Assembly: GCA_001931875.2 (NCBI GenBank)
Contig: MSJH02000648.1
Location: forward strand, 124,001 to 188,000
DNA from: Byssochlamys sp. IMV 00236
Taxonomy: Eukaryota; Ascomycota; Eurotiomycetes; Eurotiales; Thermoascaceae
Reading direction: 5' to 3'
Length of the DNA stretch: 64,000 nucleotides
Positions 23,928 through 34,581 of this stretch are shown piece after piece (position 1 is the stretch's first letter; the number at the start of each line of letters is the position of its first letter). The position numbers and the translations under genes were made by a program. Below the pieces are notes generated by a model. The model was not told where the DNA came from. It searched no databases and saw only the letters and a program-made list of their open reading frames with translations.

Positions 23928-26666
23928 TCAACTGCGATTATTACTGTGCTTCTGGGAGTCTTTTTTATCAACGGTGATGACATCCCTGCTCAGGAGTTGC
24001 CGCAACTCGGGAGAGATAACCTGCTCTTGTTCGGCTCCGTTGGCCCGCGCAATGACACTACTGGTGCTGGCTCCAGTTGTGACTGCACGTTGCGGTGACT
24101 TTCCTTTATTATCAGCAGAGGTGCTAGAATCTGGCTTCCGTTGGCGAACCGAAGGAGCAGGGAAGTTATTTTTCTTGTCTATCGCTTGCACCATTCTTTC
24201 GAAGCGACGGAAGAGTGATTCCGCTCGTGTGAGGATATTAATCAGATCAATTGTGTTTGAGAGCTCATTGACTAACGTCCAGGTCAGCTAAAGATCGACA
24301 ATGGAAAATAGTTTATCGAGATAGTGACTTACTGTACTTGAGAACCTCATCGAAGTGCTTCAGGTGGGTCATTATAACATCTCTATGCTTCTCCAGGATC
24401 GCTAGAGCGACAAAGAGATGGAACTGGCTTGACAGGTAATCTGTCCATAACGTCTCCCATAGACGCAGTACATCCGACCACTCGAACTCCCGCTTATACC
24501 AGACCAGCAGCATGCGGAAGAAAAAGAAGAAATTCGTGCTATCAGCTGACTGAAGATGGAGATAGAGCTGAGGATCCATCAGTTGAACAAGATGATCTAG
24601 AGTCAGAAGTTGAGCCCGCATTCCCGACTGATCACGTAGAAAGTTACGCTCCTATGAGAGGTGAGTGGATGCCATATCGGTAGTCAAGGTGTGGTTTTGC
24701 TTACCATTCTGTCCATAAAGCCAACAAAACCCCAAAACGCAACAGCATCGTCTTGCATGACCGCGTATATTGGGGCCAATAGATCACTCATTCCTTGCAC
24801 GTAGCCGAGGTCAGGGTTATATTCATTATATGTCAGAAGCATGTCCTTCATCTGTTCGAGATGCACATTGGTACCAGTATCCGCGAACGGAGAGTCGGGA
24901 TCTGGATGGGGAATATCTTCGCCTGCGAAGAGCGGGATGGTGCGATCCGTCCGATGCACATCCTTCTCTGTTTTAAGCAAAAACAATGCTCAGTCAGCCA
25001 CGGAATACAATAGTAAGGCATTGAGGGGGGAATCATACCTATACGGCCCTTTTGCTCCTTCCACCATTCATGGTCTTCTGCTGATGTTGATCCTTCGACC
25101 ATCCTCTCCCACCAAGCACCCTTCAGACGTACGAAATCATCCCGTTTCGAATTCATTATCGCTCTCCGCTCGTCTTCGCTGCTGTCCCACGAGTATACGC
25201 CAAGAAGGAACAGCCATGCCTCCTTCCGGACGCCGTCGTTTGGATCCAGCCCGCCATGGAATATTCGCTCTTTCACTTCATCTACTGTCACCTGAAGTAT
25301 TCCAGCGGAATCAAACCATCCATTCCACTCTTCCATTGTGACGGTCTTCCGGCGTTCGTGGATACTCATAGTACCGGTCTCCAAATCTAAAATCTCAAAC
25401 TCTCCAAGGGAACTATCCTCTCTTTCGAGAACATCCTGCGCAGTCCATATACGCTGGTTCCTTTCCCGCTCGCTCTGCTCTGCGATGCCCATAGCCCAGC
25501 GGGCCAGGTATATTCTTGCGCTGTCGAACTCATCTTGCAGAGTTTGGATTTCCGGGTTCTTCATCAACCTCCGAACCTGTAGAGGTATCCGTGGGTTTTC
25601 TGCAATCTCATTTGCAGTCCGCCTCGTAAAGGTAGTTATCCGGCTCAAGTGCTCGAGAACTTTCCACCTCGTTTCTTTCAATGCCTTAGTCAAGGGATCC
25701 ATTCCGGCATCGTGTTCTGCCGGGGGGGCTGAACGGGACGACGCAGCAGCAGCAGCCTGACCTTTATCCTGAGCCTTCTGTGGTCCACCGGCAGTTAAGG
25801 GTCGGCCAAATGAAAGTTTGTCTTCTTCGGAGGGATTTATGAGATAGACGCTAGGATCAGCTGCTGAACGCTGTACCTCAACATATCGCCTCAACCATCT
25901 CAGTACCTCATCACCGCCCCAAAACATGCTTCCATCCTCGCCAAACGGATCAAAGCTTTCTTTGGTTCTTCGTTTCTTCTGGAGGATCGTCGATTCGCAC
26001 TCACTGTCATGAAAGAACAGAGCCGGGAAGCTATCGCCAACTTTCGTATTGATCACAAGACTTCCATACCACCACCCGATGCTTGGGGGCCGCACGAGTA
26101 ATGAGTATACGTCAGAAAGGGGCACCGCAAACGCATAGAGGCCGACCGTATCATTATGTGACCTTGTCGTTGGAAGCGGCGGCACGAGGTATGTCTGTCG
26201 AGGAGGGGATGAACTCTCGGATAGGTCGACCTTAACATAGGTGCTATAAGCATCGCCTAGGGATGACTCGGGTACCCAGGCAAGTAGATAGGACGCTGGA
26301 TCGCCATGTTTGGAGGATCCCGATGATGTGGACTGTGTATGACCACGGTCTGCAACCGACTTCTGTTGAATAAGGGCAATGAATCCGGGGATGTTATCCT
26401 TTGATGAGGGCGAAGGATGGACATAGACCTGTCACGTCGAGAATTCACACGTCAGTATACAGAGTCATTTTATAATAAGAATGGGATTGGGACATTGGCA
26501 AGGGTCATACCTTGCTCTTGGAAAAGAGAAGTTTAACTCCCCTACCCGATTTGGCATGCGCAATGGTATTGTATTCGTCCTCCTCTTCGTCGCTCACATC
26601 GTAAAAGGAAGCGGTCGGAGAGGGCGGCGAAGGCGGCGGGGTAAATTTGGTGCTAGACCCGGCCAT
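23928..26666 (-). CDS. gyp7: Gyp7-type TBC-domain Rab GTPase-activating protein
   Basis: Five exons: 26666-26511, 26428-25039, 24967-24705, 24651-24333 and 24271-23928; 823 aa with all phases consistent. Gyp7 proteins stimulate GTP hydrolysis on Ypt7/Rab7 and related Rabs, so they act on vacuole and late-endosome fusion. What is seen: an N-terminal region with a DVSDEEEDEYNTIAHAKSGRGVKLLFSKSKVYVHPS start, typical of fungal Gyp7; a lipid/Rab-binding-like segment to about 400; then the TBC domain. The arginine finger lies in IEKDVHRTDR (Arg about 521) and the glutamine finger in GYVQGMSDLLAP (Gln about 573), so the GAP is expected to be active. The segment WYKREFEWSDVLRLWETLWTD and the ending ISPELRQLLSRDV also fit. 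The assignment to Gyp7 rather than another TBC protein rests on the N- and C-terminal blocks. Confidence 0.92.
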
Positions 26667-27983
26667 GGTGTTCTTCTTAGTAACAGATGTTCATCTCCTG
26701 CTTCTGTAGGAAAAAGGCCTCCTGAGAGATGAAGTCGTGTTGATTGAGAAGTATGAGCCGCTGAATACCGAAGGTCGCCTGGCCGCTTCACGGGATCCGA
26801 TGAATGATTGATCCGCGGAGAGGGACGTCACGACGTATGTAATCGTGGGGCTTGTCTAACCAACTCGGTTTTCTCCGAACGCAAACACCCTCAATAAGAC
26901 GAGGAAGATACGGTTTGGAGCACTCTGTATTCAGAATACTTGACGACTTTCTTGTTCGTGAATATCGCAACTGGATATATTCTTGCTCCAAGTGAGAAGT
27001 CATCTCTTTGTTTCTCTTCATCCCGCCTGAAGCTTCTGTGGCTGTGCGATTCAACAAGGGCCAAGACCAGGCAACAGCAAAAGCAACAGTGGCGCACGAA
27101 TATTGCTTAGATTAGAAGGTAGTGATTTATCCAGTTCGAGGTATTTCCTGAGTTCTCTGACCACTGCTTCTGAGAAGATAGAGACCCTCTTTAATGAGGG
27201 TATGATAGCATACCTTGGGGTTTCATATGAGGCGCTGTTCGTCATAATCATGCTAACAAACAGGTCGCACTCTTGTCTGTTCTCAATATCAGGTCTATGT
27301 GCCTTGCGTCACTATCAGCACATTACGGATCTTCGAAAGATTATGCATTTCAGAACAAAATTAATGATACCGGAGAACTTTCAAAATGATGAGTGCAGAG
27401 TATTAGCAGTTTGAGATAAAGAACTATTGCTGGGGAATATCTCGAACAATCTGATTAGAAACGCTTTACTTGCTATGCGGGCACTTATCGCAGGTGAAGA
27501 ATTTGTAAGAGGACTTACAGATCGACTATTCGATGCACCACTGAGTGTTCCCATGTGGATTTCCAGCATATTGTACTTTCAGGTCGTGGCAGACTTGTTA
27601 CTGTGGGCCAATAATATACTCAGCACGTCGATATCCGTTCTTATTTGCGTTGGAATAACAGAATAAACCAATCCGCGAGACACGTTTAGTCATCTGCGTG
27701 ATAAATCCCAAGTTAACTATCCCCGTACCTACTACTGTACTATGAAGGATGTCGGGCGTGCCGACTCGCTGATGGCCTGCATCACATCTGCATCGGGATC
27801 AGATAACCATTTCAGGAAAGCTTATACCTAGCCAATAAAACGGACAGGCAGTGCAGCAAGGGAATTCGTTCAATATAATCATGTAGACACGTAGAATATG
27901 GGAATACGGCAGATATCTAAAAGGTAAACCTTTCTTCAAACAAGTTCCATCTCATTGTCATAGATATAGAAATACTGCTGAAG
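26667..27983. other. Intergenic region without recognisable gene
   Basis: About 1.3 kb holding the upstream region of the Gyp7-type gene and of the first Rieske-related gene. Short frames occur on both strands (for example 27103-27414 plus and 27051-27251 minus). None carries a motif I recognise or joins to another by splicing. Could be relic sequence, but I cannot show it. Confidence 0.4.
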
Positions 27984-29186
27984 ATGTCGGAACTAACAAG
28001 GACGCTACCGGCCTCGTGGTATCGGAGCTTGCCCCTTTATCAACTGGAGAGACGGGGTGTGTTTATGAAGGTATATTCGACAGAATCATCATATCTCTGG
28101 TGATAAGTACTGACGTTTTGTGATAGTCCTGGTACCTTCTTGGTCCCGTCACTCGTTTCCTCAATATCGAGGAGAAAGTTGAATATGAAATAGCTCAACA
28201 GCATATTTGCGCCTTCAGAACAACTTCGAATGGCGCTTTTCCTGGACCAGGTGATATCAAGGTCACTGTTGTTAAGGATGTACGAAGTTTCCATTTTGAC
28301 AGAATTATCATGCAGAATGACGATTGTTAACATGCCATTAAGGGAACTGAACTGCGGAACCATGTGACTCCTACCGGACTCGTCTTCGCTACTCTATCAA
28401 ACGATGCGCCTAGTTTTCAGGAGTTCTATCCGGATTTAGAGCCGCTGCTGGAGAGGGTAGACTTCACAAAACGCCCGTACCGACGCAGCATTAAGTACGA
28501 GGGAAACTTCAACTGGAAAACGATGTTTGTCCAACTATATTCCGGTCAATCGAGTTCATACTAACCAATAATACAGGGTTGACGGATACCAGGAATGTCT
28601 ACATTGCCAGTATACTCATCCATCGTTCTCCGTATATTATCCACCAACGTTCTATACGGTATACAATCACAAGAATTTCTCGCAACATGTCGCGGATCCC
28701 AAGAAGCCTGATGATGGTTTGTTCCTTTATTTCTTCCCCAATTGCACATTGAACGTCTACGGCGGAGGCATGTCTTCGTTCCGCGTCTGCCCAACAGCAG
28801 ACCCGAACGTGACCCGGATGGAGTTCGACTACTACCATTTGGAATCGGGAGACCGATTTGAAGAATATTACAAATTCGTCCGTCAGGTCGCCATGGAGGA
28901 TTTCGAGTTGTGCGAGAAAGCACAGGAGAATCTCCAGAAAGGCGTCTATAATGAAGGGATTCTGAATCCGGAAAAAGAGTCCGGTGTTGCCTGTGAGCAT
29001 CCTGAAGATTATGACCCATTGTGTGCTTGCTTATCTGACTATACAATCCATGCAGTTTATCAAGAACGAGTTTTCGATTTGGTCTGCGAGCAATACGAAT
29101 CAGAGAAGCTTAAGCTGGTCGAGACCGAGCACGGACCTGAGCCAGAAAGGGAACTTGCTCCTGGGGTTGTTTCGAGCGTTGCATAG
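27984..29186 (+). CDS. Rieske-oxygenase-related protein lacking the Rieske cluster
   Basis: Five exons: 27984-28070, 28127-28279, 28343-28524, 28577-28992 and 29056-29186; 322 aa, all phases consistent. The start LPASWYRSLPLYQLERR...SWYLLGPVTRF is that of choline-monooxygenase-like Rieske oxygenases. Where the C-x-H...C-x2-H [2Fe-2S] ligands should follow, the product goes directly to HVTPTGLVFATLSNDAPSF, so no cluster can form. The catalytic domain is kept: FNWKTMVDGYQECLHCQYTHPSF at about 136-158, with Glu147, His150 and His155 in the mononuclear-iron pattern; then SVYYPPTFYTV, DGLFLYFFPNC and RMEFDYYH. The splice sites around the short region (28280-28342) are good and the frame is intact, so this looks like a real family form, not decay. 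It sits 641 bp upstream of a second Rieske-type gene on the same strand. Substrate unknown; quaternary ammonium compounds are only suggested by the family. Confidence 0.8.
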
Positions 29187-29827
29187 TTAACTAGTTAGAT
29201 GACTATGTGGTGTGTCATCAGTCGAGAAAATCTCAAGTTACAAAAACCACAGTAAAATGGAACGGGAGGTCCGTGTCGTACTTAAGTAGCAGCTAGCCAC
29301 GTATTCCTGCTGGTAGTGATAATTCATCTATTTTGCGCCAGTTCATATTGAAAGCCATCGCATTGGATCATCAACGCTATCTCTTGGAGTGTCCATTCTA
29401 TCCATCAGGTTATCCAATGAAACAAGTTCTCACACGGCACTTCCCATACAGATAACATAACAGGTTGGAGATCACGCAGACACCTGCGCTAAGAGCGGGA
29501 ACAGCAGCCATTTAGATGTTCCTGGATCATCGCACCCAATTTGGAAACCTGTACTGTCGAATAGATCTCTCAACTATTGGTTTGGATAGCGGTTCTTCTG
29601 TGTTAAGCTCTCACGGTGCTACTTCTAGGCGCGTCCGTGTCTCGGTCGGGATGATTCTGCAGAGAGAAATTGGCAGCGGTCGGACCGAAATGAAAAAGGT
29701 ATAAGGACACACTCAGAGGATTGCCATTGAGAAGTTGCTGCTAATTCGGATTTGTGGATTGGTCCAGAAAGGAAAAAAAGAAAAAATCATTACGCTTTGT
29801 CTCACTTCTTCATAGATCGCCTATACG
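29187..29827. promoter_or_regulatory. Spacer between the two tandem Rieske-type genes
   Basis: About 0.64 kb between two genes on the same strand; holds the end of the first transcript and the promoter of the second. A 62-codon frame (29516-29704) has no motif. No site could be named. Confidence 0.45.
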
Positions 29828-31654
29828 ATGTACGAGATTCTGAGCTTGCCTTCATCGCTGGCGTCGACGTATATACTGGTGGGCTTATTGGCCGGTTCCT
29901 ATTTATTTTATAGAAAAGTTGCCATATCATCGAATGATAAGGCTGGAAAACAGGCAAAGAGACCATCTTCGAGGATATCCACCTCAGCATCGCCACGGTC
30001 CTCGGCAGAAGCATGTCAGTCAGTCGTTTCCAAGGAGTCGGAGTTTCCAGATAACTGGTGGAATGGCAAAGACGTCTTCGAATTAGAGAGGCGTGCTATT
30101 TTCAGCAAGGTCAGTGCAGGGTTGCTATAGTTCAAGGCGAATAACAGCCCGTGCTCACTTCTCTCGCTCAAGACATGGCTCTATGTCTCCCATCGCAGCC
30201 GTTTCACCAAGCCTGGAGATTATCACTCATTAGACATTGCCGGCTTCCCAGTCTTTCTCATTCTAGGTAAAGATGGCATAGTGAGAGCCTTTCACAACGT
30301 GTGCCGCCATAGAGCATACACAATCACGAAAAAGGAATGCGGCTCGTCAACTGTTCTTGGCTGTCGATACCATGGCTGGAGCTACAACACACGGGGTGAC
30401 CTCATCAAAGCCCCGCATTTCGAGGACGTGCCGGGATTCGATAAGTCCCAGAACGGTCTATTCGAGATTCATGCACACACCAGCAACTATGGACTGATCT
30501 TTATCAACCTGGACGCGAGTCCCTCAGTGCCAGAGGTCGATTCGAGTCAGTCGAATGATTTTGCGGCTTCCCATGGTTTGACAGTAGACTCGACTTGGGT
30601 GACAGGCTGGACGCTGGAAGGGGCTTTTAACTGGAAGATGGCAGGTAAGATCGGATGGCAGTTCGTTATTGTGTGGCGCGAAAACGCTCATATGTCGCAT
30701 AGTGAAACCTGGTAGCTTCGATCTGGGAAATCTTCAAGGATGCAGCCCCCGCTCCAAACTGTCAGGCCTCACTAGTCTATTCAGAAGGACATCTCCGGCA
30801 GGAAATACGGCAAAACTAGGAATCTTCCCATCAGCGTCATTGTACGCTATACAGGGTTCAGGGTTGTTGTATTCTCTCTGCTTTCTGCCCTACTCGGAGC
30901 GCAAGACCCTTATCCGTTGCGACTTGTACGGACGTAACCAGCAACCTAGCTCTGCCGCCACAGTATCGAAAGAATTGTCTAGAGTGCTCCGAGATAGGGT
31001 GACGGAAATAGAGAAAGGTTATCTTGCGGAAATAGCGGAAATTCGAAGATCAAAGTAAGTACTTTTCTTTGAGCTCCCGTCGAGTAGCCCCTCATGAGCC
31101 CCTCATGAGCCCCTCGTGAGCTTTCTGAAACGTGAATATGGTAAGTGCACCGATACATGTCCGGTCACCATGAGCCGCCTGTAACCCACTAATTCTTATA
31201 GGCTAGTGACTGACACTACTTCGATGGTATCGCGCCAATAGTGACGATAATATCGACGTTGCAAACGAGACTGGCCGAGGTAATTATCCCTGTAGCAAGC
31301 TCCATCTCCCAATGAGCGATATAGACATATTGTACATACCATACTGTACTAACAGGCCACCATCTATGACAGAATCGCAATATGCTATCCTCCTCCACCT
31401 CAAGACACATCTCAAGCTGGAGAAAACGTTGGGTCATGAAGTATTCCCAACGCTGAGGCGATCTACAAGGAGCTCAAAATCTCTACAAGCAGACCTCTGT
31501 GAGTATATCTGTCCTTTTTTTGTCTCTCCCATTATCTGTTATTTTTCCTTGTTGACCACGTGCAGTATGCAAAGAACTTGATTGCAAAGACAAGCTATCC
31601 TTTGATACGAAAGCCTCCACCACACCGAAAAGGAATGAAATCCTTGTCTGGTAG
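29828..31654 (+). CDS. Membrane-anchored Rieske [2Fe-2S] protein without the usual mononuclear-iron motif
   Basis: Proposed exons: 29828-30109, 30173-30644, 30703-31054, 31356-31498 and 31566-31654; 445 aa in frame. The N-terminus has a membrane anchor (ASTYILVGLLAGSYLFY, about 12-28). A full Rieske domain follows, with ligands Cys138 and His140 in NVCRHRAY and Cys158 and His161 in CRYHGWSY, then IKAPHFEDVPGFDKSQNGLFEIH. After FNWKMA the normal DNY-type segment with two His is replaced by KPGSFDLGNLQGCSPRSKLSG, and I find no mononuclear-iron triad before the end. The C-terminus has HLKLEKTLGHEVFP and ADLLCKELDCKD. The frame could instead stop at 31058 (IRRSK). I prefer the spliced form because AA/GTAAGT and TACTAACAG join in frame to the conserved-looking tail. 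The 301-nt intron is long for this locus and may hide another exon. Expected role: electron carrier or oxygenase component at a membrane. Confidence 0.72.
31086..31118 (+). repeat. Three tandem 11-bp units inside an intron
   Basis: The unit AGCCCCTCATG occurs three times in a row, the third copy with one change (CGTG for CATG). It lies inside the proposed 301-nt intron of the second Rieske gene. Seen directly; function unknown. Confidence 0.9.
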
Positions 31655-34581
31655 CATGAGCTTGGGCAGACATTTAGCCAGTGTGCTTTTAATCCTGATT
31701 GCAATAATTCTATTTGTCCAGGAGCTGGTTAAATGACTCAGGTGATGCCCAAGGAGGTCTCCACGAGAGTATTTTCCTCTAGTAATAGGATCCTATATCA
31801 CCTTTTATCTGTTTCGGAGATTAGAACTATCATGCGCAGTATCATTCTGTAGGGCAACAGCCGACGACGCTGCTAGGCATTGTCGGGTTTTGTGTTTTGT
31901 TTGGATCTCCAAGGCCGGCACCATCCGAGTTTTAGAAGGAGCTAGAGAGCATAGCGTGATAGCCTATGGAGAGAGAAAATTGTTCATTCGTGGACAAAGA
32001 GCGCGAGAAGTGCTTAAGAGAGGCGACCGGCAACAAACTAGGCCAGCTCAGCGCTAGTAACTGATCATGCGAGCCTCTCCTTTTGGCATTCTCAATCGAA
32101 CTGGTGGCCGCGAATGCCGCCCGCGCTGACATATGTCTAAAGTAGCGTCGAGTCTTAGCTGTAAGATGAGTTTCTTCACATTGTCTGCTGGAGGATTCGA
32201 TGTTACTGATCCTGTCAAGGTGCGTCGAAAAGATGGTAGCCGATCATCGCTTGCCACAGGAAACACACGGACGGTCGTCGCCTCTGATGACTGGACTAAT
32301 TTCTCACCTCACGCCAAAACTCTAGAGCGGTTCAGATGTGATTAATCTGAGGGCGCTCCGGGCCGTGCCCGTGGCCGGTGGAATCAATCATTTCCCTCAT
32401 GAGTTTACTAGTCATCCAAAGCCTATTTTTATGCACTTCTCCGGCTTCTATCTTGTGCGACCAGGGAGCTCAAAACCCTTGGAAGAACATCCGGAGACAG
32501 CTTCCCGACATACCCTGGTAAGTAGAATTAGATATATAGATCTTTGGGGGACCCTTCCTGCACGTCAGGCCAGATCCAGCACATCATACGGAGTAGAGTG
32601 TCATTTTCCTTGTCAGGGTCCTGAAGCCCTTGTCGCTCACTGATAGACTAACGTCAACTCCAGGCGATCTTCCCCACTGTTCAAACTTCCCTAGCTGCGA
32701 CAATGGCTCGTACGTCAAAATCTCCAGTGCGGAGAATTAAGAAGCCGCTGGTCTCCATAATTCTTAATTTAAAGGATGTGGGATAGAACGGGAGTCCCAC
32801 ATAATATCCAGGGAAAATCGAACGCCGGGGTCTTCAAAGTTCAGGCAAACTGGTATTCCCGCCTCTATCCCCACGGCGGGTAGTCCCTAGTTTTCTGTAG
32901 GGACTTTTAGAACCCTAGCGTACTTAAACGGTGTCCAAGCTTCCACTTGTCCAGGGTCATCGGATATCGACCATACGAACCGCCGCAGGGACTTCGAGCT
33001 CTCGGCCAGGGGTGCCGCACATTTGGTACATCCGGATAGGTGCACAATTTGGTATACGAAGCATGGTGCAAGCTCGAGTTAACAAACAGGGCTGCTTTCG
33101 GACCAGAGCTGTAGGCTCCCGAAAGCAAATGTTTATGCAGCGGAGCTCTTTCGCTACATGTCCAGCCCAGTTCGGCTTCTGTTGCAGCACACTGTCAAGG
33201 AAGATGCCGTGAAGGGCCACTGGAATCGGAGAGCATACCCACGCAAGGATCCTCTGTCCCTGGATAGATGGCAGCTACTACTCTGTTAAAGCGAACTAGC
33301 AACTTGCCTAGTCGTGGGAAGTAGGTATGGAGAGGTAACTTCTACACTTGTCTCTCTGAGGATCCATGAACCTGGTCAATTACATGGAGGGGAGTACCCT
33401 GTAGTTTTTGCCGCGATATTTTTCATACAGTCGAATCGAAATGTTTCATGGCGTCACGTCAACAAGCAGGTACAAACTGCCGAGTCCTGACGTCTGCATG
33501 GTTTGCTATTCCTAGTGCTGCATGCTGAGCTTGGACCCCAAGTATCATTGGGCACCTAGGATCTACATCTTGGCTGAAGAATTGCAGATCAACTCGTGCG
33601 GAGGACGACCATGCACCACCACTTTGATCACAGCACTAGAGGAACTACTGGCCCTCAATGTAGCCGCCGTTATTTTTTACTACAAGCGCAGCCACTGAAA
33701 ATTTGATCAGGTGTAATGCCCCTGTCGACAGGGCAGCACAGGTCCAAGTATGATTGGCGAATTCCTCTAGTAACCATCACGTCCACGAGGACAAACAGAA
33801 AGCTTATGGATACTGATAGTTTGATATATGCAACACCTCCAGCTTCTTTGTATACCGCTAGGGACCTGTCATAACGGTAGTTCGCGGCAAGAAATGCCGT
33901 CCGTTTCTCCAGTACGTTCATTATTGCTCCAAATGAGTCTTTGCAACTATACAAGCCACGCTGCTGTATGATGGGTTGCTGTTGTGGATGGTTTGCATAT
34001 GGTGAAGTATTGTTCACCGCTCGAGTTCACTCAGTTCAGACGCTCCACTCCAATGTAATTCATCATAATAGGATAGATATTTCTTATCCGAGAATGACGG
34101 GGTGGGGGTACATAGGTCATAAGACATCTGCTATAGTATAGAAGATCTCTATCTTATCGTCAATTTCTGCCCAGCCCCTCCTCTTATGACGGTGAGATTC
34201 ATGATCTCCGAATCAAGACCCTGAAAGTCATAGCGCTAAGCAGTGTTAGAGGAATTCTTAGGTTTGAATCGGAGACTACGATGTTAAAATCTCCACAAGA
34301 TGACAACGCTAAGGGTAATAACACAAGTATACGGGAGTATTCACTACGGGGCTGGCCCATGGTGATAACGGTATCCGATGGTTCCTCCCGCGGTAGGATA
34401 CAGAAGCCACTCACCTCCGCGCCTAAACCTCTACGGAGGTCGACGAGTGGATATTGTCCCTCACTTCGAAGGATTTCTAAGTCTCCTCAGTAGGTCCAGA
34501 AAGGGAGTATATATTGCTCCCCCTTCAGACCTCATGTCGAGACTTGATCCAGACAATCACACATCTGGCGGTGTCTTCAAG
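31655..34581. other. Gene-free stretch of about 2.9 kb
   Basis: No convincing gene. Short frames (up to 115 codons, such as 33670-34017 minus and 32338-32643 plus) have no recognisable motif and cannot be joined into a known family. The stretch lies between the Rieske-type pair and the acyl-CoA-oxidase-like gene. It may be relic sequence; no terminal repeats or transposase motifs could be found by eye. Confidence 0.45.
34508..34515 (+). promoter_or_regulatory. TATA-like element upstream of acyl-CoA oxidase-like gene
   Basis: TATATATT lies 67-74 bases before the ATG at 34582. An in-frame ATG at 34534 is too close to this element to be a likely start, which supports choosing 34582. Placement is by sequence only. 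Confidence 0.35.

Noticed and set aside
28280..28342. Reading the first Rieske-type gene as a pseudogene because its frame stops at 28327-28329
   Set aside because: A 63-nt intron with GTACGA donor, TTAAC branch site and TTAAG acceptor removes the stop and restores a family-like sequence.
31655..34581. Transposon remnant
   Set aside because: No terminal inverted repeats, target-site duplication or transposase/reverse-transcriptase motif could be seen by eye, so not called as a feature.
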